Shown here: positions 9,406 through 18,600 of the stretch, piece by piece
How the letters are laid out: every line of letters begins with the position of its first letter
How positions within the stretch are numbered: position 1 is the stretch's first letter
Assembly: GCF_003024235.1 (NCBI RefSeq)
Contig: NZ_KZ679084.1
Coordinates: 272,683-336,682 of the forward strand
DNA: 64,000 nt
Direction of reading: 5' to 3'
Origin: Arenimonas caeni
Lineage (GTDB): Bacteria; Pseudomonadota; Gammaproteobacteria; Xanthomonadales; Xanthomonadaceae
Made by a program: the position numbers and the translations under genes
The notes under the pieces: generated by a model
What the model was told of the DNA's origin: nothing
Databases searched by the model: none
Seen by the model: only the letters and a program-made list of their open reading frames with translations

Positions 9406-10139
9406 GGACCATCCGCTGCTACATCGACGCGCCGCTTTCGCCCGGCGCCGTGGTGGCCCTGCCCGAGGAAGCCACGGCGCACCTGGTGCGCGTGCTTCGG
9501 CTGGCGCCGGGCGACGTCGTGAACCTGTTCAATGGCGACGGCCACGACTACCCGGCCGAACTGGTTTCGGCGGCCAGGCGCGGCGCCGAGGCGCGCGTCG
9601 TTTCCGCCGTGGCGCTGGCCAACGAGTCGCCGCTGCGCATCACCCTGGCCCAGGGCATCGCCCGCGGCGAGAAGATGGACCTGGTGCTGCAGAAGGCCAC
9701 CGAGCTGGGCGTGGCGGCCTTCGCCCCGGTCAGCACCGAGCGCACCGAGGTGCGCCTCGACGCCGAACGCGCCGGCAAGCGGCTGGCGCACTGGCAGGGC
9801 GTGGTGCAGGCCGCCTGCGGGCAGAGTGGCCGCGCGCGCCTGCCGGCCCTGGCCGAGCCGTGCACGCTGGCGGCCTACGCGGCGGCCGAAGACGCGTCGG
9901 TCAGGCTGGCCCTCGACCCGGACGGCGAACTCGACCTGCGCAGCCTGGCCCTGCCGCCCGGCGCCACGGTGGCGCTGCTGGTGGGCCCGGAAGGCGGCCT
10001 GTCGGAACGCGACCTGGCCACGGCCCGCGCCGCCGGCTTCCGCGGCCTGCGCCTCGGCCCGCGCATCCTGCGCACCGAAACCGCCGGCCTCGCCGCCATC
10101 GCCGCCCTGCAGGCCCTGCACGGCGACCTCGCCTTCTAG
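9402..10139 (+). CDS. rsmE: 16S rRNA (uracil-1498-N3)-methyltransferase RsmE
   Basis: SPOUT-class enzyme that methylates U1498 of 16S rRNA. 245 residues, normal length. N-terminal PUA-like domain (LPEEATAHLVRVLRLAPGD), then the knotted SAM-binding domain with KMDLVLQKATELGV, LLVGPEGGLSERD and LRLGPRILRTETAG, all characteristic. Translationally coupled to bioA (ATGA). It is followed by the first copy of the long dispersed repeat and converges on chpC. Confidence 0.96.
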   Translation: MRTIRCYIDAPLSPGAVVALPEEATAHLVRVLRLAPGDVVNLFNGDGHDYPAELVSAARRGAEARVVSAVALANESPLRITLAQGIARGEKMDLVLQKATELGVAAFAPVSTERTEVRLDAERAGKRLAHWQGVVQAACGQSGRARLPALAEPCTLAAYAAAEDASVRLALDPDGELDLRSLALPPGATVALLVGPEGGLSERDLATARAAGFRGLRLGPRILRTETAGLAAIAALQALHGDLAF

Positions 10140-10144
10140 GCCCC

Positions 10145-10340
10145 CGTGTGGGAGGGCCTCCGGGCCCGACTGCCTGTGCGCTGCTGACCCTTCCAGCCGG
10201 ATGTTTGGCGGAGTGGCGCCGCCGCGCACGCGTACGACTCGCCGTCCGGCCGCGCGCAAGCGTCATCCATGACCAGCTTACGGCCGCGCGTTGCGGACAT
10301 CCTGTCCTCCACTCCGTCGAGTCGTACGCGTGCACGCCGT
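10145..10340 (-). repeat. Long dispersed intergenic repeat, copy A (ERIC-like, with REP-like tail)
   Basis: Nearly identical, in inverse orientation, to copies at about 24.5 and 49.5 kb. Inverted arms of 16 bp at 10226-10241 and 10318-10333 (GCACGCGTACGACTCG and its complement) enclose exactly 76 nt containing smaller hairpins (GGACA-gga-TGTCC and GTCAT-gg-ATGAC). The REP-like part is at 10148-10170. It fills most of the 322-bp convergent gap between rsmE and chpC; the remainder (10341-10461) shows nothing recognisable. It could end transcription of both genes. A short open frame inside it is conserved between copies but looks like a by-product of the repeat. Confidence 0.88.
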
Positions 10341-10461
10341 CGCTCCGATTGGCGTGGGCGGCCTTCAGGGACGCGACGTGGCTGCTCTCTCGTCGTCCTC
10401 CACGGACGTGCGCTGGCTCTGGCCTTCCATTCGGCCCCGATGCTCCATCGAGGAGGTGGCG

Positions 10462-10938
10462 TCAGGCGGCGGCCTGGGCCTGGTCGAGGGCTTTCTGGAT
10501 GAGGAGCTCGACGCTGAGCAGGTCGGGCACGACGGCTGCGTCGTCGTTGAGGGTGACGCGGGCGTGCACGCCCAGCGGCAGGTCCTTGATGTCGTGCGAT
10601 TGCTTGAGCGCGGCGTCCGACACCGTGACCAGTCGCGGGAAGCCCTGCGAGAGCACGGCGAAGAAGGGCAGCTTGGAGTTGCCGCCCAGGGCCTTGAGCA
10701 CGGCCACCTTGGCGCCCATCTGGCCGCCCTCCTCCGACCAGCCGGCCAGGCGCGAGAACGACAGCAGCGGCAGGCGCCAGCCGCGCCAGCGCACGCGGCC
10801 AAGCAGCCACTCGGGCGCGTTGGCCACGGCCTCGGGATCCGAGAAGGTGATGACCTCGGCCACGCTCGCGTTGGGCAGCAGCAGGCGGCCGCCGGTCACC
10901 GAGATCAACACGCCGCGGATGTCGCGCTGGGCGCTCAT
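10462..10938 (-). CDS. chpC: Chemotaxis coupling protein ChpC (CheW-like), Pil-Chp system
   Basis: CheW-domain protein of 158 residues, last gene of the Pil-Chp run. The fold can be followed from RGVLISVTGGRLLLPNASVAEVI through WLLGRVRWRGWRLPLLSFSRLAG to the C-terminal strands; the W-R-G and P-L-L segments match ChpC. CheW-like adaptors link receptors to the CheA-type kinase; in P. aeruginosa ChpC links additional inputs to ChpA (family knowledge). It begins 22 nt after the preceding gene and probably shares its transcript. The convergent gap after it holds the long repeat. Confidence 0.9.
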   Translation of the reverse strand: MSAQRDIRGVLISVTGGRLLLPNASVAEVITFSDPEAVANAPEWLLGRVRWRGWRLPLLSFSRLAGWSEEGGQMGAKVAVLKALGGNSKLPFFAVLSQGFPRLVTVSDAALKQSHDIKDLPLGVHARVTLNDDAAVVPDLLSVELLIQKALDQAQAAA

Positions 10939-10960
10939 GCCTTGCCTCCGGGAATCAGGT

Positions 10961-12667
10961 TCAATGCCAACGCTCCACCACGCTCGCGGCCAGTTCCGCC
11001 GGCGCGGCGGCGCTTGCGCCTTCCTGCACCACGGCCTGGGCGGCGGACGGATCGAAACAGGCGGACGGGTCCTGCGCCAGCACCAGGCCGCCGGCGGCCT
11101 GGATGGCCAGCACGGCCGGCACCAGCGCCGGATCGGCGCCGCTGAGCACCAGCACGCCGCTTTCGGCGGCGGGGAGTGCGGCGATCACGCTGGCCAGGTC
11201 GCCCCCGTCCACGAAAGACAGGCTGCCGCCTTCGCTTGCCGCGCCGATGCCGGGCGCGAGCACGGAGACGCGCCCCGGATAGGCGAGCTTGCCGGCCACG
11301 GCCAGGTCGAGCGGCATCTGGCTGGCCTTGCCCAGCTGGTCGACCAGGCGGTCGTGGCGACCGGTGTCGAGGTGCTGGTAGAGCAGCACCGGCACCGGCA
11401 GGCTCGGCGGCAGCGCGGCCAGCAGCTGGCGCACGGCGTCCGGGCCACCGAGCCCGGCGAGCACGAGCAGCGCGCCGGCGTGGATGGCGTTGTTGGGCCG
11501 GGCGTCCTGGTCGGCCAGGCTCAGGCCACGACCAAGCTGGCCCATGTCGCGCGAGGGTGCGGCGAACGCCACCTCGACCGGCGCATCGAGGGGGCCGTCG
11601 TCCATGGGGGCCAGCTCGAGGTTGCCGAAGCCGCCGCCGAAGGACGGCGGCGCGGAGGGCGCTGGCGCGCTTGCAGCGGCCGGGGCGGCATCGTCGGTGG
11701 CGGTGGGCGCGTCGAAGGCGATGTCGAAGTCCGGATCGCGCGCGGCCTCGCGCTGGTCGCTGGCCTCGAAGGCTTCAAGCTGGGCGGCCAGCGCGGCAAC
11801 GTCGTCGTCGAGCGTCTCGGAGGCCGCCACGTCGTCCTCGGCAAAGCTGGAGAAGTTCACCGGCGCGTCGGTCAGCTCGATGTCGGCCAGCAGCGGCTCG
11901 TCGGCCGGGATTTCGTCCGGCTCGTTGGCCACCACCATGCGCGCGCCCTCTTCGGGCAGCGAGGACAGGTCGATGTCGAGCTCGAGGTCGAGGCCGGGTT
12001 CTTCGTCGTCCGGCCCGGCGGCCGGGGCCTCGGCCGGAGTTTCCGGCTCGCCGCCGGCCAGGGCCTGCTCGAGGCTGGCCAGGTCGATGTCGAGCGCGAG
12101 ATCGAGGTCCGGCTCGTCCGCGACCGGGGCCGGGGCCTCGTCAACCTGGCCGGGCTCGTCGGAGAGGCGCGGTTCGGTCGGCACCCACTCGGACAGGTCC
12201 AGCGACTCGGTGGCGTAGTCCTCCAGGCGCGCGGCGTCCATTTCCTCGGCCGGGGTCGGCGGTGCGCCGGGCTCGAGCGTGGACAGGTCCATCTGGGGCA
12301 GCGGGTCGGCGCCACCGGGCGGGGGCGGCAGCACGTCGCTGCCCACCAGCTTGGCCGCCAGGTGCCGGGCCCAGCGCGCGAGGTCCCAGCCATCGAGCTG
12401 GCGGGTGACCTCCGCGTCGTCGTACATCACTTCGAGGCCGGGGCGCGCGAGCAGTTCGTCGAAGCGCTCGAGCGCGTCCTCGATCGCCGGTTCAAGGCTC
12501 ACGAGCACCACGTTCGGGGCCTGGGCGGCGACGTCGCCCGGATCGAGCTCGGTCGGATCGCCCTCGGCCACCAGTTCGGCGCCGAGCTCCGCCAGGGCGC
12601 GGCGCAGTTGGTCGCGGGCATCACCCGGGCGGGCCAGCAGGGCAACGCGGACCGCCACCTCAGCCAT
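10961..12667 (-). CDS. chpB: ChpB-like protein with degenerate CheB methylesterase domain
   Basis: 568 residues. The first 115 look like a receiver domain without its phospho-acceptor (VVLVSLEPA where Asp is expected). Residues about 120-350 are an acidic, low-complexity linker rich in Asp, Glu, Pro and Ala. The last 190 follow the CheB catalytic domain: LLYQHLDTGRHDRLVDQL matches the CheB QHM...RL region, and the end GGLVLAQDPSACF matches its AQ segment. The nucleophile motif GASTGG is replaced by LAGLGG, removing the catalytic Ser, while the catalytic His is kept. Position right after chpA (8-bp overlap) supports the ChpB identity. It may be a scaffold or inactive methylesterase; assignment is by fold and position. 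Confidence 0.75.
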   Translation of the reverse strand: MAEVAVRVALLARPGDARDQLRRALAELGAELVAEGDPTELDPGDVAAQAPNVVLVSLEPAIEDALERFDELLARPGLEVMYDDAEVTRQLDGWDLARWARHLAAKLVGSDVLPPPPGGADPLPQMDLSTLEPGAPPTPAEEMDAARLEDYATESLDLSEWVPTEPRLSDEPGQVDEAPAPVADEPDLDLALDIDLASLEQALAGGEPETPAEAPAAGPDDEEPGLDLELDIDLSSLPEEGARMVVANEPDEIPADEPLLADIELTDAPVNFSSFAEDDVAASETLDDDVAALAAQLEAFEASDQREAARDPDFDIAFDAPTATDDAAPAAASAPAPSAPPSFGGGFGNLELAPMDDGPLDAPVEVAFAAPSRDMGQLGRGLSLADQDARPNNAIHAGALLVLAGLGGPDAVRQLLAALPPSLPVPVLLYQHLDTGRHDRLVDQLGKASQMPLDLAVAGKLAYPGRVSVLAPGIGAASEGGSLSFVDGGDLASVIAALPAAESGVLVLSGADPALVPAVLAIQAAGGLVLAQDPSACFDPSAAQAVVQEGASAAAPAELAASVVERWH

Positions 12668-15600
12668 TGACCGGCTCCATGCCCAGCATCTCGAACACGT
12701 TCCGCATCAGTTCGACCTCCTGGTAGGGCTTGCCCAGGTAGCGGTTGACGCCGATGTCGAAGGCGCGCTGGCGGTGCTTCTCGCCGGTACGCGAGGTGAT
12801 CATGATGATCGGCACGTCCTTCATGCGCGCGTCCGAGCGCATGTTCTGCGCCAGCTCGTAGCCGTCCATGCGCGGCATCTCGATGTCGAGCAGCATCAGG
12901 TCGGGGATGCGCTCGGCCATCTTCTCGATCGCGTCGACGCCGTCCTTCGCGGTCATCACCTCGAAGTTGTGGCGCTCGAGCACGCGGCCGGTGACCTTGC
13001 GCATGGTGATCGAGTCGTCGACCACCATCACCACCGGGATGCGCTGCGACTTGGCCGCGACGGTTGCCGCGGCGAGCGCGGCCGCCTCGGCGCCGTGGTC
13101 GACCGAGGCCTGGCGGCGCACCAGCGGCGCGACGTCGAGGATGACCACCACGCGGCCGTCACCCATGATGGTGGCGCCGAAGATGCCCGGGATCGAGTTG
13201 ACCTGCGGACCCACCGGCTTGACCACGATTTCCTTGCTGCCCAGCACCTGGTCGATGCAGATGGCGGCGCGCAGGTCGCCCGAGCGGGCGAGCAGCAGCG
13301 GCATCTGCAGGCTGTCCTGGGCCTTGGCCGTGGCGTGGCCGATCAGGCGGCCCAGGTCGTGGATGGCGTAGGACTCGCCGGCGTAGGTGAAGATCGGGTT
13401 CCCGCTGGCCAGCTGCTTGTCGAGCTCGGTGCGGTCGATGCGGCCCACGCCCTGCACCGAGGCGATCGGCACCGCGAAGCTGGTGTCGCCGATCTTGACG
13501 AACACGGCCTGGGTGACCGCCAGGGTGAACGGCAGGCGGATGGTGAAGGTGCTGCCCTTGCCCGGCTCGGAGTCGATGGTGAGCGTGCCGCCGAGCTGGC
13601 GGATTTCGCTGTAGACCACGTCCATGCCGACGCCGCGGCCGGCCAGGCGGCTCACCGAGGCGGCGGTGGAGAAGCCGGTCTCGAGGATGAAGCCGTACAG
13701 GGCCTGGTCGGACACTTCCGCGTCCGGCTTGAGCAGCCCGCGTTCGATGGCCTTCTTGCGGATGGCTTCCTTGTCGAGGCCGCGGCCGTCGTCGCTGATG
13801 CGCAGCACGACTTCCGAACCTTCGCGCAGCAGCTGGATCCGGACCGTGCCCTCTTCCGGCTTCTTCGCCTGCTTGCGGTCGGCCGGGGTCTCCAGGCCGT
13901 GCGCGACGGCGTTGCGCAGCATGTGCTCGAGCGGCGCGGTCATGCGGTCGAGCACGTTGCGGTCCATTTCGCCGCTGGCGCCGTCGACCTTGAGGTTGAC
14001 CTGCTTGCCGGTTTCGCTGCCCGACTGGCGCAGCACGCGGCGCAGGCGCGGCACCAGCGCGTCGAAGGGCACCATGCGCGTGCGCATGAGGCCTTCCTGC
14101 AGGTCCGAGCTGACGCGCGACTGCTGCAACAGCAGGGTTTCGTACTGGCGCACGAGGTCGTCGAGCGAGCCCTGCAGCGAGGTCAGGTCGGCCGCGGACT
14201 CGGCCAGCGAACGCGAGAGCTGCTGCTGGGTGGTGAAGCGGTCGAGCTCGAGCGGATCGAAGGTCTCCTCGCTGGTGTCGCCCTCGCGCTGGTAGCGCGC
14301 GATGATCTGCGCCTCGGTCTCGATGTCGAGCTTGCGCAGCTGCTCGCGCAGGCGCGTGGTGGTCTGGCCGAGTTCGCCGAGGTTGCTGCGGAACGCACCG
14401 AGCTGCTGCTCGAGGCGGGCGCGGTAGATGGCGACCTCGCCGGCGTAGTTGACGAGGCGGTCGAGCAGGTCGGCGCGGATGCGCACCTGCTCCTGCGGCG
14501 CGCGCACGCCGCCGGTTTCCTCTTCCTCGCCCAGGCCTTCGATCGGCGCCGACAGCGGGGCTAGCCCGCCGGCGGCGCCGCCGGTGGCGGCCTGGATGAC
14601 GCGGGTGAAGGCAGCTTCCTGGGCCGCGGCGGCCTTGCGGTCGAGCGCGGTTTCCTTCGGAGCGGCCGGCGCGGCCTCGGTGGCGGCCTCGGCCGGCGCG
14701 ACCCCGGCACCCTCGAGCGGCCGGCCCTTGGCCAGGGCGTCGATCTGGGCGATCAGGTTGGCCGGCAGCGCGATGGCCTTGCGCTCGCCGACGCGGGTGA
14801 CCATGACGTGCAGGCGGTCGAACGCGCGCTCGAGCACGATGACGCCGGTCGGGTCGAGCTCGCGGCGGCCTTCGGCCACCACTTCCAGCAGCGACTCCAT
14901 GGCGTGGCCGAGCTCGCCGACGGCGAAGATGCCGGCCATGCGGGCGCCGCCCTTGAGCGTGTGCAGGTCGCGCTGCAGGCCGACGACCAGCTCGCGGTCC
15001 TGGGTGTTTTCGCGCAGTGCGGCGAGCATGCCGTCGGAGTGGTCGAGCAGGTCCTCGGACTCATCGAGGAAGATATCGAGCAGGTCCTCATCGAGTTCGG
15101 AGGTGTCGAGCGCGGCGTCCGGATCCTCCGGATCGATGGCCAGCGGCACGCCCGCGCCGACGGTGTCCCCGGCGATGGCTTCCTCGGCGATGGCTTCCTC
15201 GGCGATGGCTTCCTCGGCGACGGTTTCCTCGGCGACGGTTTCCTCGACGACGGTTTCCTCGGCGACGGCTTCTTCGGCGACGGCTTCCTCGGCGGCCGGT
15301 GCTTCCTCGGCTACCTCGGCAGGGCCTTCGCTCGCGCCCGGGGCGGTGGCCGCCTCGAGTTCCTCGATCGACATGCCGTAGAACTCGTCGCGCGCCTCGC
15401 TGGCTGCCAGCTGGGCCGCTTCGGCCTCCGCAGCCTCCTCTGCCAGGCGGGCTTCCTCGGCCAGGCGGGCTTCCTCGGCGAGGCTGGCCTCCTCGGCCAG
15501 GCGAGCCTCCTCGGCCAGACGAGCTTCCTCGGCCAGGCGAGCCTCCTCGGCCAGGCGAGCTTCCTCGGCCAGGCGAGCTTCCTCGGCCAGGCGAGCTTCC

Positions 15601-18600
15601 TCGGCCAGGCGAGCTTCCTCGGCCAGGCGGGCTTCCTCGGCCAGGCGGGCTTCCTCGGCGAGGCTGGCCTCCTCGGCCAGACGGGCTTCCTCGGCCAGAC
15701 GAGCTTCCTCGGCCAGACGAGCTTCCTCGGCCAGACGAGCTTCCTCGGCCAGACGGGCTTCTTCGGCCAGACGGGCTTCCTCAGCCAGACGGGCTTCCTC
15801 GGCCAGGCGAGCTTCCTCAGCCAGACGGGCTTCCTCGGCGAGGCGCTCGGCTTCGGCCAGGCGAGCTTCCTCAGCCAGACGGGCTTCCTCGGCGAGGCGC
15901 TCGGCTTCGGCCAGGCGCTCGGCTTCGGCGGCGGCAGCGGCGGCTTCGGCCTCGGCAGCCTCGCGTGCCGCCTGCTCGGCGGCCGCCTGGAGCGCCGCGT
16001 CGGCGGCGGCGATCTCGTCGGCGGACAGGCCCGGCTCGGGCTCGGCCTCGGTGATGGAGAACGCCGGGACGCCGGCTTCCGCCGAAGCATCGGCCAGGAA
16101 GGCCTCGAGCGAAATGCGCTCGGATTCGGGCGACTCGGCCGGCATTTCGACCTGCACCGACTCGGGGGCCTCCGCCGGCTCCGACGGCTCGTCGAAGACC
16201 GGCAGGTTCGTCAGGTCGAACTCGGGCAGCGTGACCGCGCTGGGCAGCTCGGTCGTGGTTTCCTCCGGCGCCATCGGCACCGAGGGCAGGCTGGCTTCCG
16301 GAAGCGCGTCGCGCAGCGCGGTGACTTCAGCCGCGAGCACGTCGTAGACCGGCAGCTGCGGCGACGGGTGCTCGAGCAGCCCGATCACCTCGCGGATGGC
16401 CGCGGCCACGTCGGAGATGGCGCGCACGCCCTCGTGGCCCGGCTGCACCGAGGCCGCCAGCGAACGCTTGAGGAAACCCTCCAGCGGCGCGGTGACCGCG
16501 GTGAGCGTGGTCACCTCGGTCATGGCGAAGGCGCCATTCATGGTGTGCACGCTGCGCAGCAGCGGGTCGGTGACCGGCTGCGGGCCGCTGGCCGCGCAAC
16601 CGGCGAGCCAGGCGTCCACCGTTTCCAGGTGTCCGGCGACTTCGGGCTTGAGGATCTCGAACAGCACCGGATCGATGGCGAAACCCGAGGCGGCCGCGGC
16701 AGGCGCGGGCTCTTCGGCTTCGAACACCGGGCCACCGGCGAACTCCGGCTCGGGCGCCGGCGCCGGCTCGACTGCCGTCGCCTGCGGTTCGGCGGGCGCG
16801 ACCGGGGCCGCGGCCTCGGCCGGGGCCGGCGGCGTGTAGAAGGCCTCATCGCCGGCCGCGACCCGCTCGGCCACGGCTTCGATGCCGGCCAGGTCGGCGT
16901 GCACGGTTTCGCCCTGCAGGGCGGCGCGCAGCAGCGGCAGCGTGTTGAAGGCGTTCTCGATCAGGGACACCACGGCCGGGCTGGCCTGGCGCGTGCCGTC
17001 GAGCACGCGGTTGAGCATGGACTCGACCTTCCAGCTGAACTCGCCCAGGGTCTTGGCGCCGACCAGGCGGCCGCTGCCCTTGAGCGTATGGAAGACGCGG
17101 CGGATCGGCCGCAGCTGCTCCATGTTGTCCGGCTGCTTGCGCCAGTTCGGCAGCAGCTGTTCGAGGTTGCCGATTTCCTCCTGGAACTCCTCCAGGAAGA
17201 CTTCGCGGATCTCGTCGTCGATCTCGTCGCTGCCGCCGTCGAAGCCGGCGATGGCGGGCAGGCCGGCGGCAGCCGGCGCCGCCGCTTCGGCGGGCGCGGC
17301 CTCGATGGCCACGGGGGCCTCGTCGGCAACAGGCGCCTCGACCGGGGCGAACGCGGCCAGGTCGGCCGCTTCGGGCTCCACGGCCGGCTCCGGCAGGGCC
17401 TCGGGTTCGGGCTCGAACCCGGCCGGTAGCTCGAAGGAGATCTCCGCTTCGGGCTCGGGCTCGGCCTGGGCTTCGAGCACGGGCTCCGGTTCCGGCGCCG
17501 GCGGCTCGACCGCAAGCGGCGCGGCGGGCGCCGCGGCACCTGCCGCCGGCACGCTGGCGGCCGGCGGGGTCAGGTCCTCGGCCGGCAGCGGCCAGTAGCC
17601 GAGCGACTCGAGGTTCTGGCGGGCGATGGCCAGGATCTGCTCGCGCTTGGGACGGCGGTCGCGCACGGCCTCGAGGAAATATTCGAGGCCGGCCAGGGCA
17701 TCGGCCAGGCGATCCATCTGCTGGCCGTTGGGCACGCGGCGGCGGCGCAGCAGCTCGTTCTCGGTGAAGCGGCGGACGGCGGTGAGGTATTCCGGGGCTT
17801 CCTGGATCTCGAGGATGCGCAGGGCGCCACCGACCTCTTCCAGCAGGCGCGGCACGTCGGCCAGCTGGGCGTGGTCCCAGTGGGTTTCGACGAAGGCGAC
17901 GAAACACTGGCGGGCCTGGGCGAAGTTGGCGATGGCCTCCTTGACCAGCACCTCCAGCACCTGGCGCGCCTCGCTACCGGGCAGCAGGCGCTCGGTGGCG
18001 GCCTCGGCCACGGCATCGCCGCTGACGTCCGCGGCGTTGGCCTCGCCCAGGCGCGCGACCTGGTCGTCGAGCGACGCTTCGACGTAAAGCAGCGCGCCGG
18101 CGATGTCGAGCAGGGCCGACTCGTCGGCCGGACGCTGGCCGCTGGAAATGGCATGGATCGCGGTGCGCTGGTCCTGGACCACGCGGCGGGGCACGCCCAG
18201 GCCCAGCATGCCGAGCGTGTCGGCGACGCGGTCGAGCGCCTCGGCCTGTTCGCCCAGGTCGGCGGCGGGCGCCTCCGGCGAACGCAGGTGCAGGTCGAGC
18301 GCGTCCTTGACGCGCAGCAGGTCTTCCTTGATGGCGCCGGCGACCGTGGACAGCAGCGCCTTGTTGCGGCCGCTGAGGCTGCCGCGGGCGTGCGCCAGCT
18401 CGGACTCGCTGGGCAGGTACTGGCCGAGGCCGAAGACCTCGCGGATCTCGCCGATGCGGCCGCCTTCGGTGGGCGCATGGGCGACGAAATAAAGCAGCTG
18501 GCGGGTCAGCTCGAGCGGCGGATCGGTGCGGAAGGCGGCGTCGCCACCCTCGGACAGGCGCTTGATCTCCTGCTCGACCTTGGCCAGCGCCTGCTTGAGC

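Noticed and set aside
15430..15930. Regular 18-bp repeats as a possible CRISPR array
   Set aside because: Units are directly adjacent without unique spacers and stay in the chpA reading frame.
14808..17429. Long plus-strand open frame (873 codons) with repeated Phe-Leu-Gly-Gln motifs opposite chpA
   Set aside because: It is the antisense reading of the chpA repeat array and Hpt regions; chpA is strongly supported by domains, and the antisense frame has no recognisable start, domain or ribosome site.
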